From assembly GCA_964603725.1 (NCBI GenBank), contig CAZRWW010000010.1:37426-101425 (forward strand): a stretch of 64,000 nucleotides of DNA. The letters run 5' to 3'. This document shows positions 44,680 to 52,764 of the stretch, piece after piece. The DNA is from CAZDKK01 sp964603725 (lineage in GTDB: Bacteria > Eisenbacteria > RBG-16-71-46 > CAIMUX01 > WJJG01). The translations under genes were made by a program, and so were the position numbers. Within the stretch, counting starts at the first letter, position 1; every line of letters starts with the position of its first letter. The notes under the pieces are model-generated. The model was not told the DNA's origin. It worked only from the letters and a program-made list of their open reading frames with translations, and made no database searches.

Positions 44680-45690
44680 CTACCCTCCTGCACCATCCGC
44701 ACACCAGATGTGTTTCCACGTGATCCGGAGGGTCTTGCCCTCGGTGCTGACGTCGATCCAGTAGCCGTTGTCCATATTCCAGTTCTTGACCACGGATCGG
44801 AACTGGTTCTGCTGATCCTCGCTGCTTGGATTGCCCTGATAGAGAGTGATCAAAGCCTCGCAGAGCTTCTCCGCCAACCCCACAGCGCGTGTCCGCAGAA
44901 GGTCGGGATAGTACTTCGTCTTCGACTTGATCCGGTCGTGTTCGACCAAGGACATATGCGGTTTCGTGGGCACGGGACTTCCAACAACGCCCCAGATGAT
45001 CCGAGACTTGTCATACGCCTCGTCCAGAACCACGTCATAGTAGTTCTCGTAGCAGTTCTTCAGGTAGGCGAAGCCCGGGGACTGGCCGTGCGTGTTCTGG
45101 AAGGCGAGTTCTATGTCGCGTAGAACATCTTTGGTCTCGGCATGGAGCTGCGTATAGCCCGGCATGGCAGGCAAAGTAACCTGAGTGCAGGGAGGGACTA
45201 AGTGGACCCAGGAGGAACCCGTGTGGATGTCTTTGCGTCCGTAGAATTCCTTCGCGAGGTATGAGTCCTGGTGACACTCAGAGGTCTTGTGAATGTCCTT
45301 GATGACCTGGGAGTGGTAAGCACCCGCGTAGCAGTTTACGTAAGGGTGAACCATCGCATCCGCCGCAACGTGCGTGGCATGCCCGAGCGCGTAGGCCAGC
45401 GTCCGTTCCCGGCGGTCCTTGTCCTTCGTGGTCTTTGCCACGAGGACCAGCTGCAGTAGGAACTCTCCCTGCTTGTTGTAGTGGAATAGGTCCGCATAGA
45501 CGCTGTGGCCGGACTTCTCCCGGCAGTATGGCAGATCGGGTCCATTCGCGCCGAAGTAGACGTACTTGGAGATGCCCTCGTTCTGATCGTCCGCACGACC
45601 CTTGAAGAGCTCGTAGCCCTGCTTTTTGCCGTTGATGAAGCGCCAGGCGACATCCTTGGCAACAGCCCAATGCGCCAGAATAGCAGGCAT
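44680..45690 (-). CDS. Zinc-dependent phospholipase C-like protein, candidate T6SS effector
   Basis: 336 residues. The start MPAILAHW and the metal-ligand pattern fit the Zn-dependent phospholipase C family: His7, Asp52 in GANGPDLPY, His62 and His70, and LGHATHVAADAMVHPY with His104, His107, Asp111 and His115. Such enzymes hydrolyse membrane phospholipids using a zinc cluster. There is no signal peptide, which is unusual for a secreted phospholipase C but normal for a T6SS cargo. It is the last gene of the intact PAAR cassette, so I infer delivery by the machine encoded to the right. No obvious immunity gene follows; the sequence downstream is transposon debris. Confidence 0.82.
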   Translation of the reverse strand: MPAILAHWAVAKDVAWRFINGKKQGYELFKGRADDQNEGISKYVYFGANGPDLPYCREKSGHSVYADLFHYNKQGEFLLQLVLVAKTTKDKDRRERTLAYALGHATHVAADAMVHPYVNCYAGAYHSQVIKDIHKTSECHQDSYLAKEFYGRKDIHTGSSWVHLVPPCTQVTLPAMPGYTQLHAETKDVLRDIELAFQNTHGQSPGFAYLKNCYENYYDVVLDEAYDKSRIIWGVVGSPVPTKPHMSLVEHDRIKSKTKYYPDLLRTRAVGLAEKLCEALITLYQGNPSSEDQQNQFRSVVKNWNMDNGYWIDVSTEGKTLRITWKHIWCADGAGG

Positions 45691-45762
45691 CGCAGACCCT
45701 CTTGATCAACTCTGCCTGAGCCTACGGCGCTAGGCCACTAGCATCAGGCAGTAGTAATAGCA

Positions 45763-46365
45763 TTAGACAGTGGTGACGACTTGCTTGCCGTTTTTCCAGT
45801 AGATGACCCCGTCAATCAGGCAATCGAGAATCTTGGCCTCCTCCTTCTTGTCGAGACGGATCAGGATCCGGTTGATGCCTGCATCCGACTTCTGCAGATC
45901 CTTGGCAAGCTCATCGAACGTCTTGGTCTCTCCGGTCAGACAGAAGTCACCGCGGAACAGGATGATCTGCGCCCGTAGAGAGGCTGTTGGATATACGTCC
46001 GCATCCTCCCGGAAGACCGTCTTCCCGCTGTCCTTGTCGTACGTCTTCAGAAGACCGCCTTTCTGCGGTTTCAGGGTGACACACAGGTTTTCAAGAGAAT
46101 TGTTGACGCAGTCCACATCTCGCAGAGTGATGGAATGGCGATTGCCCTTGGTGACGACTCCGCGATCGCTCACCTTCCGAAGCCGTCCCTCGTGCATTTC
46201 CATCAAGAGCCGGCCGCTTCTGTCTCCCAGCTCAAGATCAGCTTTGGTCTTCAGGCCAGCCGTGGGATCGATCTCGATGGCGAGTTCGATGTTCACTTGC
46301 GACAGGACGAGGGGATGGCTCTCACCGGTCTTCAACTTGCTATCGGTCTGCTCGGGGTCACCCAT
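45763..46365 (-). CDS. Hypothetical protein of the PAAR cassette
   Basis: 200 residues, family not recognised. ATG 46365 is preceded by AGGAGAG. The N-terminal two thirds are beta-rich (VNIELAIEIDPTAG, GRLLMEMHEGRLRKV, HSITLRDVDCVNNSLENLCV) and the C-terminal third is mixed (FDELAKDLQKSDAGINRILIRL, DCLIDGVIYWKNGKQVV). There is no signal peptide or membrane segment. Between the adaptor-domain gene and the phospholipase gene, it could be a chaperone or immunity protein for the phospholipase; this rests on position only. Confidence 0.65.
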   Translation of the reverse strand: MGDPEQTDSKLKTGESHPLVLSQVNIELAIEIDPTAGLKTKADLELGDRSGRLLMEMHEGRLRKVSDRGVVTKGNRHSITLRDVDCVNNSLENLCVTLKPQKGGLLKTYDKDSGKTVFREDADVYPTASLRAQIILFRGDFCLTGETKTFDELAKDLQKSDAGINRILIRLDKKEEAKILDCLIDGVIYWKNGKQVVTTV

Positions 46366-46396
46366 CACGTCTCTCCTGTACAGGCATGCCTACCCG

Positions 46397-47281
46397 TCAC
46401 TCTCCGGCTTGCTCAGGCAGGATGGTAACGGTGCAGGTTCCGGGAGGGATGTTATCGAGACGGATGAGACCCTCCTCGTTGATCTGCTCCTCGCGTTCAC
46501 TACCGTCGGGAAGCGTAATCCGTGCCCTTCGGTTGGCGGCAGGTTGGCCGTCGACCCCGGCGCAATGGACTTCCATCCAATCCTTGAATCTCAGAAGCTC
46601 CGATTCCTGTTCCGTCCCAAACTCCTTCTCCCCGACCTTCACCGTAAAGAAGTACTCTGGCGGGTTGTAGCCTCCTCCGTACTTCTCCATCTCTTCCTGG
46701 GTAGGAATCTCGTCCGTGTCCTCGTAGTACTCGTACTCCCACTGTACGTCGATCCGCTCGTCGACTACCTGCGCAGGCAGCTCCACGATCTTGTCCGGTG
46801 CCCCATTTTGGTCATACTCGTAGACGGTGACAACAGCCTCTGTCCCGGGTGGCGCCCCCTGCACTCTGGCGGTCATCTTCAGGAGATCCCCCCGGCGAGC
46901 CTCCGTCGCACTCCACTTGAGGTTGGAGACCTTGATGGGTGGGTAGGCCTGTATCCGATCCGACTCCCCCCGAATCGAGTGCTTGGGCAGTTCCACCATG
47001 AAGTAGACTTCATCCCCGACCTCGATGTCCTCCGGTATGCTGAGTGCTGTGCACAGGACGTTTCGTGAGATCTTCTCTTTGACCTTGCCCAGCTTCTTGC
47101 CTCTGACGCTGCGCCCCTCGATGGTCACCGGCGCGCCCAGGCCGACCATCTCCGTGCGCACCTCGAGTCTGACCTTCTGGCCGCCGAATGCGCATGGGGA
47201 CAGCCACTGCGCTCGCACGAGACGCGCCTCGAGCTTGACGGTGTGCTTCGTATCCGTGTCTTTGGTGAACTTGAGATCCAC
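46397..47281 (-). CDS. T6SS-associated Ig-like/adaptor-domain protein
   Basis: 294 residues. The N-terminal part is beta-rich (KHTVKLEARLVRAQ, VRLEVRTEMVG, GDEVYFMVELPKHSI), followed by an Ig-like domain (LKWSATEARRGDLLKMTARV) and a C-terminal module with YNPPEYFFTVKV, FKDWMEVHCAGVDGQP, LPDGSEREEQINEEG and NIPPGTCTVTILPE. That module also ends both PAAR proteins here. GTG 47281 lies just after AGGGGAAT. I infer a protein riding on the VgrG/PAAR tip or helping load cargo. A truncated, frameshifted paralogue lies at 36396-36827. Confidence 0.7.
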   Translation of the reverse strand: MDLKFTKDTDTKHTVKLEARLVRAQWLSPCAFGGQKVRLEVRTEMVGLGAPVTIEGRSVRGKKLGKVKEKISRNVLCTALSIPEDIEVGDEVYFMVELPKHSIRGESDRIQAYPPIKVSNLKWSATEARRGDLLKMTARVQGAPPGTEAVVTVYEYDQNGAPDKIVELPAQVVDERIDVQWEYEYYEDTDEIPTQEEMEKYGGGYNPPEYFFTVKVGEKEFGTEQESELLRFKDWMEVHCAGVDGQPAANRRARITLPDGSEREEQINEEGLIRLDNIPPGTCTVTILPEQAGE

Positions 47282-47427
47282 TCTATTCCCCTAATGAACT
47301 TGGCCCGGGGGCTGTCGGGAACATCCCAGAACCGAACACGCTGAGCCGGTAGCCCGACGGTTGGCGGCCGGCAGCACACCCTTAGGGCCATGCCGCCCCC
47401 AGCTCAACGAAGCACCCCAACAGCCGC

Positions 47428-47545
47428 CTACGTCATTCCCGCCACTGAGGACTACGTCACCCCGCGACACCGGTCTACGTCACCGCTGCGATCGCCGCTT
47501 ACGTCACCGCCGCGACCGCCGCCTACGTCCCCCCCGCGATCGTAT
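47428..47545 (-). repeat. Five degenerate 23-bp direct repeats after a DcrB-like gene
   Basis: A unit of the type ctacgtcaccgcygcgaycg recurs about five times with 22-25-base spacing, and the last copy overlaps the 3' end and stop codon of the DcrB-like gene. On the minus strand each unit reads ACG TAG or ACG TAA in phase with that gene, so each repeat carries a stop codon. Confidence 0.6.
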
Positions 47546-47951
47546 CCACCATGCTCGTGATCTGCGGAACCAGCATCTTATTCGCCCGCTTCGAGAGATC
47601 CACCCAGCAAGTGTACCCCGTCCCATCGAGCATCAAGTAAAAGTGCCTGCGGATCAGGGTCCGTCCGTCGGGGTGCGCCCAGCGGCACACCAAGCTGTAG
47701 CACTTCTTACCGCTCGGGAGCGCCTCCTCGCCTTCGCTGGTGACCTCTGCCCCCGCCAGGGCGTCCAGGGCCGCATCTCGACGCAGGCGTGCATACGCCT
47801 CCAGGGCTGCCGACTCGGGTTTCGGATCAATGTTAATCAGTAACGTGGGTTGTTCGCCCACGTCTTCCGGGCCAACGAAGCAGTGGACCGTGCGGTCTTC
47901 CCACCCGTCGGGTAGGAGCAGCTTGAACTGATGATTCGTCCGATCCGTCAC
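47523..47951 (-). CDS. DcrB-like (DUF1795) protein
   Basis: 142 residues from GTG 47951 (AGG stands 5 bases upstream); GTG 47969 would add six residues. LLLPDGWEDRTVHCFVGPE, NIDPKPES, LVCRWAHPDGRTLIRRHFYL and the closing helix PQITSMVDTIAGGT fit the small DcrB-like family encoded near VgrG/PAAR genes, where some members act as effector chaperones. There is no signal peptide, so it is probably cytoplasmic. It follows the PAAR gene by 64 bases. The stop lies inside a short repeat array. A nonsense-mutated paralogue is at 36842-37274. Confidence 0.78.
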   Translation of the reverse strand: MTDRTNHQFKLLLPDGWEDRTVHCFVGPEDVGEQPTLLINIDPKPESAALEAYARLRRDAALDALAGAEVTSEGEEALPSGKKCYSLVCRWAHPDGRTLIRRHFYLMLDGTGYTCWVDLSKRANKMLVPQITSMVDTIAGGT

Positions 47952-48015
47952 GATGGCCTCACGACCCACCGGCGGCGGGCAGCGTCCGCAAGGACTCCCC
48001 GGCCCTCAGTGCCGC

Positions 48016-49137
48016 CTAGCTGCCTTGGCTCCGAAGATCGAATGACACCTCAACCTTCCCCGGAGCAATCTTCTCGACCCTGGCCTGGCCCTGCGAGTCC
48101 AGCTGGCCTTCCCTTATCTCACCGTTCGGCATGCGCAGCTTGTACTTGGCGTTGCCGATCGGCTGATCCTTTTCATCAACCAGCTTGATCTCGATCCAAT
48201 CCTTGTACTTCAGCACGCCCGATTGCGCCATGCAGTCGCCCGCCATGACGATGAAGTAGTACGATGGGGTTGAATAGGCGCGTTTTGGAGCGCTTTCGTC
48301 GTCTTCCGGGATGGCATTCTCGACCTTGAACTCCCATTCGGCTTCGATCTTATCGCCACTGACCTGGGAATCCAAGGTGTACAAGATCCGGTCGGGGCGC
48401 TTGTTGTCGCGGGCGAAGATGCGCAGGGTCGCCGGTGTGCCGCCGTCGATGCCGGAGGTCTCGGCGGTCAGCTTGACCTTGTCGCCGACCGCAGCCTCCG
48501 CGACGGACCAGTTCGCGTGATGAATCACCCGTAGCTGGATCTCGTAGCTGCCTTCCTCGACCCCTGTACACTTGAGATGTCCCGCTAGCATTCCTTGGGT
48601 CACCTTGCCGGAGGGGTACTTGAGTTCGTACTTGAGATCCGACACCGGGAACCCGCCTTGATCGACGAACTTGACGTCGAGGAAATGGGTCTCTTCCTCA
48701 GCTTCAGCCTCACCCTCACCGGCGGCCTGGCCCTCAGCGCTGCGATCAGCAAGCGCGAGCTCGGCGGCCACCTGCGCGCCGCCCTTAACGCCCGCACCCC
48801 GGCCCGAGCCCGTACGGCCGGCGCCGCCTCCACCTCCGCCTCCGCTCTGGCCGATCAGGACGGTGAAGCATCCCATGGCGATCGTATCCGGCGGTCCCGC
48901 GCATTGGCACATGTCGCCCACGCGAGCTGCCGGCATGCCGCAGATCAGGACATTGGGGGATCCCATCGAAATCGGACCGCCGACGTGAGGGGAGGGACCG
49001 GGGTTCATCATGGGGCAGACGTGCATGTCGCCGACGCGAGCCGCCGGGGCTCCCCCGATGAGCACAGTCGGCGCCCCGGCGACGACCTTCCCGCCATGGA
49101 CGGTGGTGTCACCCAATCGCGCAGCCGGCTTAGACAT
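48016..49137 (-). CDS. PAAR-domain T6SS spike-tip protein with C-terminal adaptor domain (cassette 1)
   Basis: About 373 residues starting MSKPAARLGDTTVHGG. The PAAR/DUF4150-like domain (about 1-98) has VVAGAPTVLIGG, AARVGDMHVCP, PNVLICG, AARVGDMCQCAGP and FTVLIG. A glycine run and a Glu/Ala linker follow (about 100-148), then an Ig-like domain (about 150-235) and the shared C-terminal module (about 305-373: YKDWIEIKLVDEKDQP, NGEIREGQLDSQG, KIAPGKVEVSFD). Domain order and sequence match the PAAR protein at 43732. It heads the intact effector cassette and is divergent from TssH. Confidence 0.9.
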   Translation of the reverse strand: MSKPAARLGDTTVHGGKVVAGAPTVLIGGAPAARVGDMHVCPMMNPGPSPHVGGPISMGSPNVLICGMPAARVGDMCQCAGPPDTIAMGCFTVLIGQSGGGGGGGAGRTGSGRGAGVKGGAQVAAELALADRSAEGQAAGEGEAEAEEETHFLDVKFVDQGGFPVSDLKYELKYPSGKVTQGMLAGHLKCTGVEEGSYEIQLRVIHHANWSVAEAAVGDKVKLTAETSGIDGGTPATLRIFARDNKRPDRILYTLDSQVSGDKIEAEWEFKVENAIPEDDESAPKRAYSTPSYYFIVMAGDCMAQSGVLKYKDWIEIKLVDEKDQPIGNAKYKLRMPNGEIREGQLDSQGQARVEKIAPGKVEVSFDLRSQGS

Positions 49138-49552
49138 GAGCAAGCCTCAGTGACGCTAGCGAAATCCCACGATTCGTCACGATCATACAAGCGGCCGGAC
49201 TTGCTGTCACCTGGTTGTCAGCGGAGCTTGTCTTTGCGTAGGCACCTGACTCAGCTTCTTGGTTATCGGACGGATCGCCCCAGCCCCGCCCGGGAGGTTA
49301 AGACGCAACAGGAGATACAGATGTAAGCATTCCTGGCGCTGTAGCGACCCGCCGGTCACGCGCCTGCCTTGCACCCCCTGCGTCTGGCCCATAACCTCGC
49401 CACAGAATCGCACAATCCCGATTGACGGTCGCCCCCCGAACTCACTACTATCGACGTGTTCGGCAGCGCGTAGATGGCGCGGAAGGTCAATGCCCAACTT
49501 GGGTTGGGCCTCAGGTTCGGTACGCAGATGGCTTCCTGCGGAGTACGTGCCC
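49138..49552. other. Divergent intergenic region between effector cassette and T6SS operon
   Basis: The 415-bp gap between the leftward PAAR gene and rightward TssH must contain promoters for both. I found no convincing -24/-12 or -35/-10 pair by eye. An upstream in-frame ATG for TssH at 49487 (with GGAAGG before it) would shorten the gap. A leftward 96-codon frame (49207-49497) looks like chance. Confidence 0.5.
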
Positions 49553-52234
49553 GTGGAAGTAGCGAAGCTTGAGGCCGGGGTGCTGCGACTGCTGGAGCTG
49601 GCTAACAGCTTCGCGCGGGAGCGGCGCCACCGCTATGTGATGCCCGAGCACGTCCTCTTCGTGCTGGTCGGGGAGGAAGCCGGGCTGATTCCCTTGCTCC
49701 TCGATAAGTTACGTACGACGCGCAACCGCATCCGCAGCCATCTCGAAGACGTGCTCCGCTTCGCCGTGCAGCAGGCCTACCTTCCCGATGCGCTCCCTCT
49801 GGCCAAGAAGACGCACGGCCTCTTCGATCACGCCGTGAAACTTGCCGCTGCGAACGGGCACCCCAAGGCCGGTCCGGGCGACCTGTTCCTGGCGCTCATC
49901 TCTCAAGAAGGCTTCCTGGCGCAGGAAACCATCGCCAAGATCGGCATTTCGGCAGAGAAGGTGCGCCAGGCGCTCGCCGAGCTGGCCAGCATTGAGGACA
50001 TGGTCGCGTCCGAGTCCGGCGAAGAAGAGGCCGACGAGTTTGGCGTCGAACACGCGTCCGATAAGCCCCGCGCCCAGGGCTCGGCGCTGCGCTTCTGTGC
50101 CGACGTGACCGTCGCGGCCGAGGAGGGCCGGCTGCCGCCGCTCATCGGCCGCAAGACGGAGCTGTCCCAGATCGTCGAGATCCTGAGCTGCCGGGAGTCC
50201 CGCAATCCCCTGCTGGTCGGGGACGCCGGGGTGGGCAAATCCGCCCTGATCGAGGGACTCGCCCAGAGGATCATTGCTGGGGAGGTCCCTGACAGCCTCA
50301 AGGGCAAGCGCATCCTGTCGCTCGATGTGGGAGCCCTCGTTGCCGGCGCCTCGTACCGGGGCGAGTTCGAGGAGCGGTTCAAGAACGCTCTGGCCGAGCT
50401 GGAGCGCCGCAAGGGGATGGTGATCCTGTTCGTCGACGAGATCCACACCCTGATGGGCGCGGGTGGGCAGCGGGGCGGGACGGACGCGGGCAACCTGCTC
50501 AAGCCCGCCCTGGCCCGCGGTGAGGTGCAGGTTATCGGCGCGACGACCTACGACGAGTACCGGCAGCACATCGAGAAGGACAAGGCCTTCTCGCGCCGCT
50601 TCGCCAAGGTCGACATCGCCGAGCCCGATCCGTGCGAATGCCTCGAGATCCTCAAGGGCGCGGCGGCGCGTTTCGAGGCACACCATCGCGTTCATTACAC
50701 CGAGGCCGCCCTCGACCAGGCGGTGAAGATGAGCATCCGCTACCTGCGTGACCGCGCGAACCCGGCCAAGGCCGTCGGGCTGATTGACCGCGCTGCAGGG
50801 ACGCTGCGGGTGGCGCTGGAGAACTGCGCGAAGGAGCTCGAGCTGCTGCAGGGCATGGCGAGCCTTGCAGCAGAAGCGTCCACGGAAGCGGTCGCGCCGG
50901 GTGAGCTTCAGGCCGTGCCAGGGGATCCTCAAGTCGCGTCGGGCTCGCCAGGGGCGGAGGCGAGACCGCTCGGACCGCGGGGCGACGGCGATGAGGACGT
51001 CGACTGGCCGACCACCCAGGCGCGTTTGATCCGGCTGCTGCCGGAACGCCAGCATCCGCCGGGCCTCGCCGGCGCCGCAGCGGGGATTGCCGGCAGCGCA
51101 CCGGAGCCTCCCGCTGGCGCGCAGCTCCAGGCGATGCGCGAGTACTTGGCCACGTTGGTTCCCGATGTGGGCCCGGCCGCCATTGCCGAGGCCATAGCGT
51201 CGCAGACCGGCATCCCGGTGTCCAAGGTCACCCAGGATGAGAAGGAGAAACTGCTGCGGCTCGAGGAGGCGCTCGGCACGCACGTGATCGGCCAGGACGA
51301 GGCGATTCGCGAAGTGGCCCGCGCCATCCGCCAGGCGCGGATGGGTGTGAAAGATCCGCGCCGGCCGGTCGGGTCGTTCCTCTTTCTGGGGCCGACCGGC
51401 GTGGGCAAGACCTGGCTCCCGAAGGTGCTGGCGGAGCAGCTGTTCAACGATCGGGACGCGTTGCTGCGTTTCGACATGAGCGAGTTCGGCACATCCGAGC
51501 AGGTGTCGCGTCTGAAGGGCACTTCGCCCGGCTATGTTGGCTACGAACAGGGCGGGGAATTGACGGAGGCGGTGCGTCGCAACCCCTACAGCGTGGTCCT
51601 CTTTGACGAAGTCGACAAGGCGCACGTCGAGTTGTACAAGATCTTCCTCAACATCCTGGAAGAGGGCGAACTCACCGACGGTCAGGGCCGCAAGGCGGAC
51701 TTCCGCAATGCCGTGGTCATCATGACCGCCAACTGGGGCGCTCAGGAGCTGCTGACCGCCGGTGAGAAGGGTCGCAAGCTGTCGAACGACGAAGTCCGCG
51801 CCATCGTCCGCAAGGGGAGCGCCATTGTCCCCGGTCGGCAGGTGGGGGTGGGATTCACACCGGAGCAGATGAATCGCTTCGATGCGCTCGTTCCCTTCTA
51901 TCCGCTCGGGCGCGACCACATCTACCGCATCATCGACCTTGAGTTCGAGGCCGTTGCCGCCCGTTTGCGCGATCGGCACATCAGCATCGCGCTCACTGAG
52001 GAAGTCCGGCAGTTTCTCCTCGCAGGTGGGCACGATCCCCAGTACGGCGCCCGCCCCCTGCGCAATTTCATGACGCGCACGCTGGTGGATCAACTCGCCA
52101 CAAGCCTGCTCGAAGGGGACGTGGTTGACGGGGGTGATTACCGCGCCGTCGTTCAAGACGGGGCGATCAAGATCGTTCGCATGTCCGATGAGCCCAACCA
52201 AGGTCCGGGCGAAGCGGACATGACGGATGGATAA
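49553..52234 (+). CDS. tssH: TssH/ClpV-like AAA+ ATPase
   Basis: 893 residues. A Clp N-domain (about 1-150; LELANSFARERRHRYVMPEH) precedes two AAA+ modules: Walker A GDAGVGKS (223-230) and Walker B ILFVDEIHT (291-299); then GPTGVGKT (613-620) and VVLFDEVDK (681-689). The linker between them (about 430-530) is Pro/Ala/Gly-rich and lacks the long coiled-coil middle domain of ClpB. After the second Walker A the sequence is WLPK instead of the usual ELAK. ClpV-type ATPases recycle contracted sheath. GTG 49553 was chosen (GGAG 9 bases upstream); ATG 49487 is an alternative. It leads the operon of sheath genes, which fixes the family assignment. Confidence 0.88.
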   Translation: MEVAKLEAGVLRLLELANSFARERRHRYVMPEHVLFVLVGEEAGLIPLLLDKLRTTRNRIRSHLEDVLRFAVQQAYLPDALPLAKKTHGLFDHAVKLAAANGHPKAGPGDLFLALISQEGFLAQETIAKIGISAEKVRQALAELASIEDMVASESGEEEADEFGVEHASDKPRAQGSALRFCADVTVAAEEGRLPPLIGRKTELSQIVEILSCRESRNPLLVGDAGVGKSALIEGLAQRIIAGEVPDSLKGKRILSLDVGALVAGASYRGEFEERFKNALAELERRKGMVILFVDEIHTLMGAGGQRGGTDAGNLLKPALARGEVQVIGATTYDEYRQHIEKDKAFSRRFAKVDIAEPDPCECLEILKGAAARFEAHHRVHYTEAALDQAVKMSIRYLRDRANPAKAVGLIDRAAGTLRVALENCAKELELLQGMASLAAEASTEAVAPGELQAVPGDPQVASGSPGAEARPLGPRGDGDEDVDWPTTQARLIRLLPERQHPPGLAGAAAGIAGSAPEPPAGAQLQAMREYLATLVPDVGPAAIAEAIASQTGIPVSKVTQDEKEKLLRLEEALGTHVIGQDEAIREVARAIRQARMGVKDPRRPVGSFLFLGPTGVGKTWLPKVLAEQLFNDRDALLRFDMSEFGTSEQVSRLKGTSPGYVGYEQGGELTEAVRRNPYSVVLFDEVDKAHVELYKIFLNILEEGELTDGQGRKADFRNAVVIMTANWGAQELLTAGEKGRKLSNDEVRAIVRKGSAIVPGRQVGVGFTPEQMNRFDALVPFYPLGRDHIYRIIDLEFEAVAARLRDRHISIALTEEVRQFLLAGGHDPQYGARPLRNFMTRTLVDQLATSLLEGDVVDGGDYRAVVQDGAIKIVRMSDEPNQGPGEADMTDG

Positions 52235-52284
52235 TGGGAGACCCTTGGCGGGCTCCGAGACCATGAGCAGAAGGTGAGGTGCAA

Positions 52285-52746
52285 ATGGCGGAGAAGTACC
52301 AGCGGCTGATTGACGCTCTCCCCGCTGAGCTCAAGGAGAATGTTCAGGCCATGGACCTGAGCAACACGATCATCGTGGGGGAGTTCGGTGAGCACAAGCA
52401 GAACGAACTGGTTCCCGTGCCGACCATCAAGAAGGCCTTCGAGACCTACGAGCCGTCCGTCGAAATCTCGGTTGAGACGGTGGATGGCGACACTGCCAGC
52501 GAGGTGCTTCGCTTCCGCGAACTGAAGGACTTCGAGGTCGAACGGGTCGTGCCGCAGTCCAAGGCGTTGTCGGAGCTGAGTGCGGCCGTTGACGTGTATG
52601 CCGATCTGAAGGGCACGCTCGGCAAGTCCCCCAAGTGGAAAAAGCTGTTCGAGGACCCCAAGCTGCGGGCGGGTCTGGTGGAACTGCTCGATCAGATGCT
52701 GAAGGTCATTGATCCGGAAGACAAGACCAAGGTGGCAGAGAAGTAA
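52285..52746 (+). CDS. tssB: TssB sheath small subunit
   Basis: 153 residues, typical length for TssB/VipA. LSNTIIVGEFGE, PVPTIKKAFETYEPSVEISV, LRFRELKDFEVERVV and ALSELSAAVDVYADLKGTLG match the family pattern. TssB and TssC form the contractile sheath around the tube. ATG 52285 has AAGGTGAGG close upstream. TssC follows after 18 bases. Confidence 0.9.
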   Translation: MAEKYQRLIDALPAELKENVQAMDLSNTIIVGEFGEHKQNELVPVPTIKKAFETYEPSVEISVETVDGDTASEVLRFRELKDFEVERVVPQSKALSELSAAVDVYADLKGTLGKSPKWKKLFEDPKLRAGLVELLDQMLKVIDPEDKTKVAEK

Positions 52747-52764
52747 GGAAGCGGGGGAGCAGTC

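Noticed and set aside
47428..47545. Repeat array as a CRISPR
   Set aside because: Units are about 23 bases, degenerate and contiguous, with no unique spacers and no cas genes.
49207..49497. 96-codon leftward frame between PAAR and TssH genes
   Set aside because: No ribosome-binding site or family; it occupies the promoter region of two divergent operons.
49138..49552. Sigma-54 promoter for the T6SS operon
   Set aside because: TGGC-containing stretches were inspected by eye, but none has GC at the required distance.
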